From NCBI GenBank assembly GCA_026120185.1, contig JANUWF010001631.1, positions 1,426,001 to 1,490,000 on the forward strand: 64,000 nt of DNA. The letters run 5' to 3'. Shown here piece after piece: positions 34,491-46,299 of this stretch. Within the stretch, counting starts at the first letter, position 1. Every line of letters starts with the position of its first letter. Below the pieces are notes generated by a model, which was not told where the DNA came from, made no database searches, and saw nothing but the letters and a program-made list of their open reading frames with translations. A program made the translations under genes and the position numbers. Source of the DNA: Voacanga thouarsii. Lineage: Eukaryota; Streptophyta; Magnoliopsida; Gentianales; Apocynaceae.

Positions 34491-37400
34491 ATCGTTAGAG
34501 CTATAGCATGATTAAATTTTATTTTTGCCTGGGAAGTATCATTGTCGGCCTTAGTGGTGTTTGGAGTAGGGTAGAGATGTTGTCCTATGAGAGACATGAT
34601 AGGAGTCTTCAAATCCTACTCTTTGGCTCTACACAAAATTCCTAAGGGGAATTCATTTTCTCTTGATCCTTAATTTTTCCTATTTCTCAATTCATTAGTT
34701 TGTTCATTTTGTTCAAGCCAATTTTATTCTAGAAAAATTCCAGCAATGTGCTATGGCTTTGAAGGTTCAAAATGTTTTAGTAAAAGATATCTTATGGACC
34801 GAAACAATGGAAGGATTTCAAGTGAATTAAATTCCTTAGTGAACTTTCTAAAAATTCACTCTAGCTAGGTTCATTTCCCTTCATGTATTGAACTGAAATT
34901 TTCCAGCTTCTTGTGCCTTCAATGTGTCGAAATTCTTAGCCATTATTCCCTCCCAAATGCTGCCAAAAATTGGCCCTTTTGATCAGCTTGAAACCTGAAT
35001 TTTCCTGGCCATTTTCGGACTGCACAAATACTGTGCAAAACCAAAAAAATTTCTGGGCAGATTCGCAGCTTTGGAGGTCCAAAACCAAGCTGTTTTCTTC
35101 CAATTTTTTTCTCAGAATCTTAGCCACGTTTTTCCTCCATAAAGTAGGCTAGAAACCAGCCATGGAAGTCCCTAGAAATCTCCTTCAAACTCCTTGCAAG
35201 CTAGCTGGAAGTGGCAGCCGAAACTGGCAGAGAAAATTTCAGCAAGGGTGAAAATCCTGTGCAGGATTTATTTCCAGCTTTGTTCCTAGTTCTATCCTGG
35301 CCGAAACTCCATCAATTTCTGCATAAACCATCCTTAAACCTTCATTAACTAAGCTCCATTATCCACCCTAAGTCCTTCACTAAAAATCCAGTCATGGCTG
35401 CCTAAAAGATTTTCAAAAAAATTCTGCAATCATGATCTGATTTAGATAGCAAAATTCCAGTCACCATGATTTAATAACTTTTCATAAAATATACCTCAAC
35501 CAACCAGACCTTCCCTTCACCATTATACTCCATAATTTCAGCCACCCTTAGCCTCCTTCAACCAGCTTTCGTTCAGCAAAAGCACTGCTCAGAAATTCGT
35601 CCATGGCAGACTTCCAAAAGCTCTCCAATAATCAAAGATCTCCTTGAATATTTAGTTTCCAAAATTGCTTCCCAAAAATATTCTTCAAGAATTTCAACAA
35701 CTAGCCTTTCCTTTTCCCTTCCAAACCAGAAAATCATCTCCCTAAACCTTACAGAAATTCGGCCAGCCCTAATCTCTTCAGAATTTCGGCAGCCTCCATC
35801 CAAAAGCTCTCTATTCTCTTCAACCTTCAAGAACACATAGTACACCAAGAACACCCACTCCTTCCTTTCACCTAATACCACTCCAAATCACTTCAAACCA
35901 CCTCTAAAAATTCCAGATTTCATCTATTCATTGTTGTGACTCCATTCGTGCCATTTTTAACATCAAACTACAAAATCCAACTTGCTCTTTCAGATAAAAA
36001 ACCATAAATTTTGTGAAAGCTTAAGAACACCTTCAAGGTAGGTTTGTTCAATCAACTTCATCTTCACTAATCTTTGATCTCTAATGAATATATATGTGTT
36101 TAAACATGCTAATGGACTCTCTTCTTCTCTTTTCTCTCTCTCTCGCTCTCTCTCTCTTGACCGAACACTCCCTGTCTCTCTTGGCCGAATGATTTCATCA
36201 ACCATGGCCATGCTTCCTTCATCTCATTTGGACAGATTTAGGCATCTAGGGGTTTAGATTCATTCAAAACTCCTTCAAGGTATTCATCAATCAAGTAAGC
36301 CTTTTTAACTCTTCTTTTAAATTCTAGACTCATGTCTCAGGATGATGTTGATAGAAGATGAATCATGAATAGGGTTGAGTATATATTGTTGTGATGAGTT
36401 GAGATTGAAGCATGAATATATGCATGAACATGTTGGAGATGGGATTTTTGTATGAGTTGCTTATCTTGGTTGAATATATGGCGTTCTAGGGTTTGATGTA
36501 TGTCTCCATGATGAAGTATGCTAGAGATTATGTCATCTATGATGAATAGGAATTATAGTCTTATGTGATTATTGAAGCTATGATTATATTTATGCTAGTA
36601 ATAGTTAGATCATGCCTTAGTAAGTCTAGATCTATGCTTATATGCATGATTTGGATGATTTGATGAATTGAAGGATTACATATGCTCATGATTGTGGTTA
36701 GCCATAGAAATATGATCATGACCTAGTTGTCCCTAAGCTAATTTTTATTTCATCAATAAAATATTTCCTAATATGATTTTGCTAGTAATTTGGGAAAAAA
36801 AAATCCTAGGAGGGGTAGATTTGGATTATTATATATAATAAGGATATTTTAGTCAAATAAATAAAGCTTTTGCTAGAAAAATAAAAATATATATTATTTA
36901 AAATAATGAAATATAAAGCATTTTATGGAGATAATTATAATTAATAAAATATTTATTACTAAAAATTTAATTATTATCTTTTAATCAAAACCCATTAAAA
37001 ATTTATTTATTATTTTTCGAGCAAGACTTATTAAATTTATTCGCAACTAATTTTAGCTATCAATTATTTTCTAACAACTTAATCATTAATACATATTATT
37101 TTACCTAATATAACCTAGGACCCTTTATGAAATAAACTCTAAATTATTTTAGCGAGATTTAAATCTTCAACTTATTAGTACCTATTTCCCAAAACACTAA
37201 TTATTTTAAATATCAAATTAGACTTATCTTATATACCCTTTTTATTTATTATTTGACCTTAAAGCTTGGGACACTAGGATCATGGTAGTAGTGAGTTGTG
37301 TTAGTTTTATTTGTAAAAGTGGATTTTGTACTTAATTTTCTTTTGGGATGATCTAGGAAGTGCTGTGATTAATTTATATGAACTCTTTGCTAGATTTAGA

Positions 37401-38089
37401 AGATTGTTAAGGGTAAGGACCAACTTACTAGAGTTCATACCCTAAGCTTAAGGATAAGGTAAGTTCCCTTGCATTCATGAAATTGGTTTTATTTTATTAT
37501 CTTGGTTTGAAAGTAAGGATGGTGAGTATCTCTTGCAAATACGAAATTTTAGCACGGTAGCTAATTTTAAAAACCTTTATATTTGGAAACCTTCTTATTT
37601 TGGAAACTTTCTACATTTGGAAAACTTCTAATTTTAGAAACTTCTAGATTTATGAATTTTTAAAATTTGTCAGGCATGACTTAGGAGCCAAGAATCAAGC
37701 ATTTTAATTTGTTTTGCATATGCAAGAGATAAATTTTTGGGCATGCATCTAATTTTTTGAAATCACAGCATGACTTATTTGAGCATGTGGCTCCTCCACT
37801 ATGAATTTGTGGAATAAATTATTGACTTAAAACCATGCCTTCCAAAATTTTTGTACAATTTGAAAAATGTTGTTTGGAACTGTATTGAGCTAATTCTGTA
37901 GGTTCCATTTTGGAGCCTTATGAATTGTGAAGATTGAATAACGTTGAGTACTCAATAGGGGCTAGGCCTTTATACTAGCCTTTGGTTGGTCTGGGGATAT
38001 CCCTTGGCAGGTGGCCACCTCCGAGAGGTTGACTCTTTTCGATCAGGGTGTCAGTATAAAAGGTTGAGCCGTCCTCAGCTAGCAATGGG

Positions 38090-38260
38090 GTTGGGAGTCA
38101 AGTGCTTCACAGAAGTGAGAGTCACCTCTCTACCCTTTCACTACGTGTTGGGGGTCAAGTTCTTCACAGGAGTGAGAGCCACCTCTGTGCCCTTTCACCA
38201 CCTGTCGGGGGTCAAGTGCTTCACCTGGTGTGAAAGCCACCACCGTGCCCTGTCAGATTA
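38090..38260. repeat. 57-bp minisatellite, three units
   Basis: Units 38090-38146, 38147-38203 and 38204-38260 each begin GT(T/C)GGG(A/G)GTCAAG and carry 'gaaagccacc'-like and 'ccctttca'-like words. The period is exactly 57, so an ORF (37986-38261) stays open across it. The ORF has no other support as a gene. Confidence 0.85.
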
Positions 38261-38807
38261 ACTTGGTTGCTTTAATTGATGAGCTATTTTCGTGGAACTG
38301 TTCTAAAGTGTCATTGGAATTTTATTCGAAGCTCAAAATCTTTTAACTATTCATATCTTTCCAAACAGAATATTTTAAGAGCATTTTGCTCCATGACATC
38401 TCACTACTATCTTCCAAGAAGTGAGAGTTAAATTTGTAAAGAAGGCATGACAAGCTTTTGATATACTGTCAGTGCATGCATCATGAAAAGTGTTTTTATC
38501 TCTTTAGCCCAACTCACACACGGGACTTACTGAGATTTCTGTCTCATCACTCTTTTTGCCATGACTTCAAGTCGATCCTGCTGTGGGGATGAGTAGCTAG
38601 TGTTATCTTCCTTGGAAGAGAATGTTGTCATTTATTCTTATGTATTGCTTTAGGGAGTTGAGAGTGGATAATTTTTATTTATGGATTTGTGTTTGGGAAT
38701 TCATGGATTTATTCTTAGATTTACTCTTGGGATGTAATAAATTTGTGTGATAAAGTATTATTTTAATCCGCTATTTTATTTGGGTGACCTAGTTATAAAG
38801 ACCCGTT

Positions 38808-38833
38808 GTCCTTTGGACGGGGTGACATCCCCG
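38808..38833 (+). other. Paired hairpin block near LTR 3' end
   Basis: GTCCTTTGGAC (38808-38818) followed by CGGGGTGACATCCCCG (38818-38833), about 30 bp before the LTR end. Equivalent pairs occur in the other Tekay-type LTR 3' ends. Confidence 0.6.
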
Positions 38834-38910
38834 ACCCTGGCGGGCCTAGGTAGTGGGGTGTTACATCCTTGTTCATCCTCTTTCATTCAATTTTCCATAT
38901 ACCCTTTGAA

Positions 38911-38911
<1 letters not shown>

Positions 38912-38961
<50 letters not shown>
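38912..38961. repeat. (CT)n microsatellite in chromovirus 3' LTR
   Basis: About 50 bp of pure CT followed by ATCAACCATGGCTG, the same flank as at 22146 in the 5' LTR. Confidence 0.95.
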
Positions 38962-38965
<4 letters not shown>

Positions 38966-39964
38966 ACCATGGCTGTTTTTTCTTTTGATCACTCAAGACT
39001 CTCAATCGCTCGTGGACCTTCTTTAGTCTTCATCAAGGGATCGACTATCAAGTTTTTTCCCCTTAATCCTCCTTTTTAATTCTGAATTATGTCTCTTAGA
39101 TGTTGATAGGAAGAATGGATATGAATGGGGAATTGAGAGTATGCATGTGGATGAAGAGGTTGGGGTTAGGACACGAGGATTGTTGTATATGACTAAGTTA
39201 TATGGATTTTCCTTTTGAATCAATGTATGTTCTTCATGCTTAATGAATTTTATGGATGTTAGAAGCATGTTTGATATTATGACACCAAAGGTGATTAAGC
39301 TCTTATGTTCTTATTTTTTATCGAAGCCATGATTGATGATAATGCCTAATAGGGATTTGGCCATGTGATAGTATGTATTAGTTCAAGTGTATGTTCATGA
39401 ATGGATTAGTTTATTGTTTGATGTTTGAGAATGTGTTCATGAATCTTTTCTAGCAATAGGAAAATCATGATTATTTTCTTGTTAATTCGAGGTTATTTTT
39501 ATTAACAAGTTTTATTACTTTAATTAAAACTACTATTATATTTTTCTATAAAATTCAAAATTCCTAGGAAGATTTGGAATCAAATTTTAATTAAAATATT
39601 AATATTTTATTAATCAAATAAATAAAATCTCTCATTAAAAATAATATATATATATAATAAAAATAAAAATAAAAATAATAAAATCTTTTATATAAGTAAC
39701 AATAATAAATAAAATATTAGAATTAATTAATGACCTTGTAGACCCTAGTTAAAACTTTTACCTATATTCCTAAATATTATTTATATTAAAATTTATTTTT
39801 TATTTATTAATTAAAAATTGAATATAATTCATTTATTACTACTTTTATTATTTATTTATAATTATTTATGACCTATTAAATATTATTTAAAAATTAAGTG
39901 TAATTTATTATTTATTTATTTATAATAATACCATTTAAAATTTATCATTTACTAATACTATTTA

Positions 39965-42900
39965 TGTAACACCCCACGACTACGTACCCTAAAAGGGCGG
40001 GGATGTCGCCCCGTCCCGTAGGACAAGGGGTCTTTAGAACGAGGTACAAAATATAAAGGCAATCTCCACAGGAATCAACTTAGATAAATAAAGAAATGCT
40101 CTTATTACATCAGGCTCAACTTGGAGCAAAACGAGATAAAACAAATATCGTTCAGAAGTATAAATGACAAAAGTCCTCTAGAACAGCATAGGAAAAATAT
40201 CCAAAGCCTCTACTATCAAGCCCCGCTGCCTCAACACAATCTATCTCCTGAAAACATGATGTAAAATAGTGTGAGAATAAATCTCAGTAAGTACTATGTG
40301 TGCACATGGTGTTTTGAATAGTGCGTGTATGCAAAGTGTAAAACATTTATAGAAATAATTTGGCAAGTCATAAACAATCTCTTTTCGCAAGGAGTGGGTT
40401 TTTCTCAGTGTCACACTTTGTACCAAATAAATCCTCCACTCGAATAAACAGTCATGTCACCACACGTTGGGCTCCATGAGAACAAAATGTCCAAGGCACC
40501 ACACTTTGTGCACCTTGTCCGGACCAGATTACCACATGTTGGGTGTTCTGATCAAGGTGAGTGTACAGCCCACCGGGTGAGATACTCCTCCATCTCTACA
40601 CCCAACAAAACCATCCGGGTGTCCATGCCGGGAATATAAATAATACCATACCAGGTACAAATGCTAGCTCGAACTGGCCTGACCAACCAACACCGTCGCC
40701 TTTTCAAGCAGAGTTCATCTTCTGGAGGTGGCCTCTTGCCAGAAGACTTACTCGAGCTCTCCAAGACTAGTATTGTAGCCTACCCTTATTGAGTACTCAA
40801 CGAACATATCCGTCAATTCCTGATTCAAAATATTTCCAAACCTTGGCTTTGTAAAACGTGGTTTTTCTCTAAAAGAGTTTTCTAAAAATTTAAGGAAAAG
40901 AATAGTTTTCTTGATAAAATCGTTAGCTTGACAAAACCGTTTAAAGAATAAATATCTATGTTCACAACCCAAGTAATCATAGTTTAACAATAGCTGTACA
41001 AAGCTTCACAGCGTACACTTGCCATCACAACATTTAACAAAACCGTTTATAAAAGAACTTACCATCACAACATTTAATAAAAGAGTTTATGCAAGGACTT
41101 ACTTGATATGTCTCAGATAAACGTGATAAATTCACAGCTGGCTTTCCTCAATTATCCTCCTGATCTAAACCATATAATATCATGATCAGGGTCTCAATTA
41201 ATTCAAACATGCTCTAATCCTATTTTTTTTCACAATAATTCGCAATCCCCTATTTAAGTCCAAGTAAACTATTCAATCCCCAAAGATCATATACCACGAC
41301 CACATGTTCATCTCGCTAATAAACATCATTAAACATTACTTTCGGCATCAAGGGAGGGTATTCCCTTACCTTGCAACTACCGGGTAATGAGGTCTCGCTG
41401 CTCCTACGGTAATCGTCCTGAGTTCGCTTGAGAAGAAGAGAGAAGCTACTTCATTTGCTCCTCTTGATCGAAAATTAAAGAAGAAGATGAAATCAGCCTC
41501 TATGGGCGTGATTTAAGGGAAGAAAAGGAGAAGAATAGATGGAAGAAATGAATCAAGAAGTTGAGATGGTTTTGGCTTACCTTAGAGAGTGATCGGTTTT
41601 TTTTGCTAGGTATGGCTCTTGATGTTTTCGAAAATTTGCAGAGAGAAGTTGCTGAAATTTTCATGTAGAATGGAGAGGGTAGACGGTTGCTATGATTTAG
41701 AGTTGGAGAAGATTGGTTTAGGGTTAGATGGTGATGTTTAGAAAGACTCCTAATGGCTTTGGGTTTCTTGGACAGCAAGAGCGAAATTTCAGCTTGTGAT
41801 GTTTCTCCTTGCTGCTGATTTTAGGTGAGTTTAAGGGGGGAGAATAATCTGCAATTTGCTCCCCTAGGCTGACCGAAATAATGCTCAAGAGAATGGTTGA
41901 GTGTGTTCAGAATTTTGGGCCAAACAAGGAAGAGTTTGTGTGGGTGTTGATGACCGAAAAATCCAGTGCAAGTGCTGTGCGAAATTGCTGAACAAAAGGA
42001 GAAGAAATTCTAGACTGTTTAGGCTGTGATTCTGCCGAAATTTCCAGAGAAAAGATGGGGGTTTTGGGCACTGAAATTGGCTTGATCAGTTGGGGTTTTT
42101 TGGTGTGTTTTGTGTGTAGAATTTCGGTTGGAGTAGGAGTTCAAGGCTGGCCGAAATTCCTGTGCAAGCTGACCGAATTTTCTGGTTTCCTAGCTGCCGA
42201 AAATCAGTAGTTTTTTTGTGATAGAAATTCTGGTTTTGTGTAGCTAAGGTAGTTGAGTTGTTAAGGAGTGTTCTAGGTGTTTTGTGCTAGGATTTACAGA
42301 GTTGGATTGTAGCTAAAGAGGCTAGAATTTTCGGACAGCTTGTGGTGATACAAAGCTGCCGAAATTCAGCTAGAAAAAGGAAGAAAATCCTAGTTGAATT
42401 TGGATTGAAATAAAATCTGATTCTATCAAGGATTTGGATAGGATTTCCTATAGTCCTAGAAGAGTTTGGATTGAGCTAAAAGTGCTCCAAGGTGGCGGAC
42501 AAAATCTGGAAAATTTTCTAGAATTTTTCCAGCATAAGGTTTTCGAAAATTCAAGAGAACAAAAGCTGAAAATAAAACAAACTTTATCCTTATCTAAAAT
42601 CCTTGAACTTAGGAGTTAAATATAGAGTCTTATTCCTATAAAAATGGCGTTTAAACCCAAAGAAGATATCTAAGACTTTAGTTAAAACATTTCTCTAAAA
42701 TAATTAAATAAATAAAAGGATTATGGCTAAAATTCTTGAAGAGGTAAAATAAGATTTTTCCCTAATATATTCCCTGTCTCTAATATACATCAAGAAGAGT
42801 TTTATACCACTTGAAATTCTTCAAGGGGGCACCTAACTAGGGGTTCTCGGCCAAGGCATGAAGAATACTAGAAAAGGAATTCAAAAGAAAGCTCAAAATT

Positions 42901-43224
42901 TTCAAGAGATAGGATTCGAACTCGGGTCACCAATGGAAATCACCAACCTCTCGCTATTCCAAAACAACTCCAATACTAATTTTTTCCACAATCAATTCTC
43001 GCCACCCTAATACTCATCCTTCCAAATCTTTGACCAAACCTCTCTTATCCAAGTCTTTAACAACACAACTATTTCACATCAATTAATTCAAATGCAAGAG
43101 CAACGGAAAAATTCACATGCATCCATGCAAATAAAATTATTCTAGCTACCACATAAAATGCAAGATGTTATGCAATGCATGACTTTTCCCCATAGTCAAA
43201 GGTGGTTTTGGGCGGGGTATTACA
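39965..43224 (-). mobile_element. Solo LTR, Tekay-type family B (3260 bp)
   Basis: Reverse-oriented copy of the LTR at 11064-14375: begins TGTAACACCCC, ends GGCGGGGTATTACA, TSD ATTTA (39960-39964) against ATTCA (43225-43229), one mismatch. It splits the chromovirus 3' LTR, whose sequence resumes at 43225. A tRNA-like pair lies at 42912-42957 (minus; GAGTTCGAATCC B box). A purine-free boundary and absence of gag-pol fit a solo LTR. Confidence 0.9.
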
Positions 43225-44641
43225 ATTCAGAACTTGGTGTTATTCAATATTTAACACTAGTTTATTTATTAGCAATAATACTCAAAATTTATTATTTGAA
43301 CTTATAACTTATTATTACTTTTTTTAGAACCCCTAGTTACTTTAACTTATCAAGCTAGATTTATTTTATAAAATCCTTTATTATCTAGCCTTAAAGCTTA
43401 GGGCATTAAGGTCATGGTTACTCATGGTTATAACTACTTGAGCTAGGAATTATTTATGTAAGGCAGATGTAGTTCGAATGTAACCATATGCCTTGTGTTT
43501 ACCCTACGTGGGGTTAGGTTGACCTAGGAAGATTATTGAATTCAAGAAGAGCAAAGGATTAGGTAAGCTATTGCATGGAGTCATTTGAAGACCAAAATTC
43601 TTGTGGCAAGTCAAATTTAATGTGTTTGATCATTCGCTTGTAAAGGTAATTAAGGACTTTTTTTTTTTTCCTTTTATTTCAGTCACAAAAATCATTTGAA
43701 AATTAAATAAGCTGTTTTACACAAAATGCTAAACTCTTTCTAAAACCCAACTTTGACTAGAATTTTAGAAAACCTTAATTACTATTTCCAAGCAAAGCAA
43801 TGCATGGTCAATTTTCTCCCAAGTGGGACAAGCAACATTGAGTACTCAATAAGGGTAGACTACTAGGACTTGTCTTTAAAGGGTTAGGGTAAGTCTCTCA
43901 GTAGGTGGCCATCTCTGAGGGGTAAGTCATTCCCGGATAGGATGCCAGTTCGGTAGGTCATACCGATTCGAGCTAGCAATTTTCAGTGACGTGGATTGTG
44001 TGTTCCCGGAGTGGACAACCGGTAAGTTTGCGTGTGAGGATGGAGGAGTATCTCATCCGGTAGGCCGTACACCTACGTTATGTCAACTTGCTCAACGTGT
44101 GGCATTCTGACCAGCAGCATGCTCAACATGTGGCTCTCTTTGGGGCCCAACGTGTGGTGCCATGGATACCTCTTTAGGCTGTTGTATTTATTGTGCACAT
44201 GTATGTTATGGGAAAGCAAAATGCCACTCTTTATTTAAGACATTTATTTAATGCTTGCCAGTACTTTCTCTTATAAAATTTTTACAACTTGCATACATGA
44301 ACTGTTTTACCTGACACACTCAAAGCATACACTGGCTTACTGAGATTTTTATCTCTCCACCTTTTATACCACGCTTTTAGGTCGATCTTGTTGTGAAGGT
44401 CATTAGCTAGACTGTTGGTTATAATTTTGATGACTCTCTGTTATTTTGCTTATGTATTGATTTTGAGAGATTGTAGCAGACAATTGTTTTGAATTTGTTC
44501 ACGTATTATTGAGTTGTAATGAGTTTAATTTTTGAAGTATTTCTTGTATTTTATTTTAAGTAAGCTGGTTATAAAGACCCATTGTCCTATGGACGGGGCG
44601 ACAACCCCAGCCCTTATTAGCCTAGATAGTGGGGTGTTACA

Positions 44642-45450
44642 CTATCTCTTTACCTTTTGATTCAATTGATTTCTACCTTGAAGCACACAATGAAAAAGAT
44701 TTCAATGTTTTGAAAATCTTAGAATTTTGAATTGAGTAGTTTGGATGTTTTTGCATCTAAAAGATTCGTCCAAAATCCTATAAACAGTGTTGAAATGTTT
44801 CTACTAGAAAAAAAAAATGCCATTTTGGACTTACTTTCTAGATGCATTGTCGTCCGAAATCTGAGTCCAAAACACGGATAAATTTAACAAAAAAATTATA
44901 GCCGTTGATACTTCACTTTTTAGCTCTATAAATAGCCTCTAAAAAAGATTAGACATAAGATATTTGTGACATTCTTCTAAGAAACACTATTGCTTATCAG
45001 TTTACAAAAATCTCCTTTTATCAAATTCTTCCAAGTGAATTCATAATTTGTCAAAGGTAAAAGTGTTTGTACTTTGTACCTTAGAGAACATCTGTTTAAA
45101 CAAGTTTACTATTCTATTGATATTCAATCTCCTTTGTTGTACAAGGTTATGGTGTAAAACCCATTTGGAGTGAACCTTGATGTGAGTATTTGATTGAGAG
45201 GTTTTGGAAAACCAAGTGTGGTAATCCTCTCTTGTATGTGGTACAATTTGATTTCATTAAGTAGAGTAAATGAAAACTGGTTGGAAATCCTTAAGTGGGA
45301 GCTTAAGATAGTGGACGTAGATCTTGGTAGATCGAACCACTATACATTTTGTGTCTTATTTCTTTTCATATATCATTGACTGCTTTGTATTTCTTTCTTT
45401 AGTCTGAATCTGAATATATTTCAAAGAGTTCTTAGATAACTTTCTTTGTC
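44642..45450 (+). repeat. 5' LTR of the SIRE-like element, second part
   Basis: Resumes the LTR after the chromovirus and aligns with 63248-64000. The two LTRs look roughly 9% different by eye, with indels. The 3' end is not fixed (somewhere between 45390 and 45620), because no intact tRNA-Met PBS follows and the 3' LTR copy runs off the window. Confidence 0.75.
44927..44934 (+). promoter_or_regulatory. TATA box of the SIRE-like LTR
   Basis: TATAAATA within CTCTATAAATAGCC, kept exactly at 63532-63539 in the 3' LTR. A standard plant core promoter motif. Confidence 0.6.
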
Positions 45451-45623
45451 ACCATAAAGTCGGTCCAAGAAACTTGATGATCATTATTATTATGTATACC
45501 AAACGATCTAAAAATTTTTAGTTTCCTAAAAACCTTATTCACTACCCTCTAAGGTTTTTCATTTGCTATGACAGCCTGGTCTACATACTCTTGGTTTAAC
45601 AACCTCGTAGAAAAGATCTTCAT

Positions 45624-46299
45624 GGAACACTCATCCTCTTTTCCATATGTTGAAGGATCTTCAACAAATCGTCCTCCTTTGTTCAATGGAAACAACTATA
45701 CATTCTGGAAAAATAGAATGAAAATTTGTGTGTTCTATCAACTTTGAGTTATGAAGTATGATAGAAAATGGTCCTTTTATTCTATTAAAAGTTTGTGATG
45801 GCATAAAATTACCTAAACAAAATGAGGAGTGTAGTGTTGAAGTTAATACTAAGATAACTTTAAATTTCCAGGCAATGAACATTTTATGATGTGTACTACA
45901 TACGACTGAATAAAATTGAGTTGGCGGTTGTGATTCAACCCATGAAATGTGAAAATTACTTGAAGTCACCCATGAGAGGACAAACCAAGTCAAAGAATCA
46001 AAACCGGGGCTTCTAATTCATGGTTATGAATTATTCACAATGAAGCCAAATGAAAGCATCACTGATATGTTCACAAGATTCACTAATATCACAAATGGTC
46101 TCAAAGCCTATTGGAAGGTTTATTCCCTTAGGGAACAAAATTGAAGGATTCTAGATGCCTTACCTAAAAGTTGACAGCGTAAAGCTCTTGCAGTGGAAGA
46201 ATCTAAGAATTTAAAATCCTTACCAATCGAAGAGCTGATTAGATCTCTTCTGACTCATGAAATGAAACTTAAAAGGTTTCATGAATCTGATAATCATGA
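45624..46299 (+). pseudogene. gag: SIRE-like gag, N-terminal part, broken
   Basis: Starts at the ATG at 45624 with the typical copia gag opening (SSTNRPPLFNGNNYTFWKNR), meets a stop near 45745 and then runs through several frames. The region close to the break is again clear: EESKNLKSLPIEELIRSLLT followed by HEMKLKRFHE (46193 onward). It is interrupted at 46299 by the minus-strand copia and resumes at about 55350. Confidence 0.75.

Larger units (their letters stand above)
34181..38865 (+). mobile_element. Solo LTR, Tekay-type family A (4685 bp)
   Basis: TGTGAAACCCC...GGTGTTACA with exact TSD TCCTT (34176-34180 and 38866-38870), inserted in the chromovirus 3' LTR. The uninterrupted site is seen in the 5' LTR near 22045. 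It is the same family as 5643-10192 in reverse (AT-rich middle at 36840-37200, 'tttatttgaccttaaagctt', 3' hairpin block). Contains a tRNA-like pair (34436-34490), a CT-rich run (36121-36158) and a 57-bp minisatellite (38090-38260). No gag-pol. Confidence 0.93.
20203..44641 (+). mobile_element. Tekay-like chromovirus (Ty3/gypsy) with three nested insertions
   Basis: Starts TGTGAAACCCC and ends GTGTTACA, with TSD CTATG (20198-20202) and CTATC (44642-44646), one mismatch. The undisturbed equivalent of the target site is visible at 63248-63252 in the other SIRE LTR, which confirms the insertion. Domain order gag, protease, RT, RNase H, integrase, chromodomain-like tail marks a chromovirus; long LTRs and sequence style suggest Tekay. 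The 5' LTR end, the PBS and the gag start are missing at the copia junction (23061 to about 28066). Confidence 0.88.
32300..44641 (+). repeat. 3' LTR of the chromovirus, split by two solo LTRs
   Basis: Three pieces, 32300-34180, 38866-39964 and 43225-44641, together about 4.39 kb. The first two align with the 5' LTR; the third corresponds to the part missing from the 5' LTR. It ends with the GTCCTATGGAC and CGGGGCGACAACCCC hairpin block and GTGTTACA. Confidence 0.9.

Noticed and set aside
37986..38261. 91-codon ORF with 19-residue repeats as a repeat protein gene
   Set aside because: The open frame follows from a 57-bp (3 x 19) tandem repeat within a solo LTR; no support as a gene.
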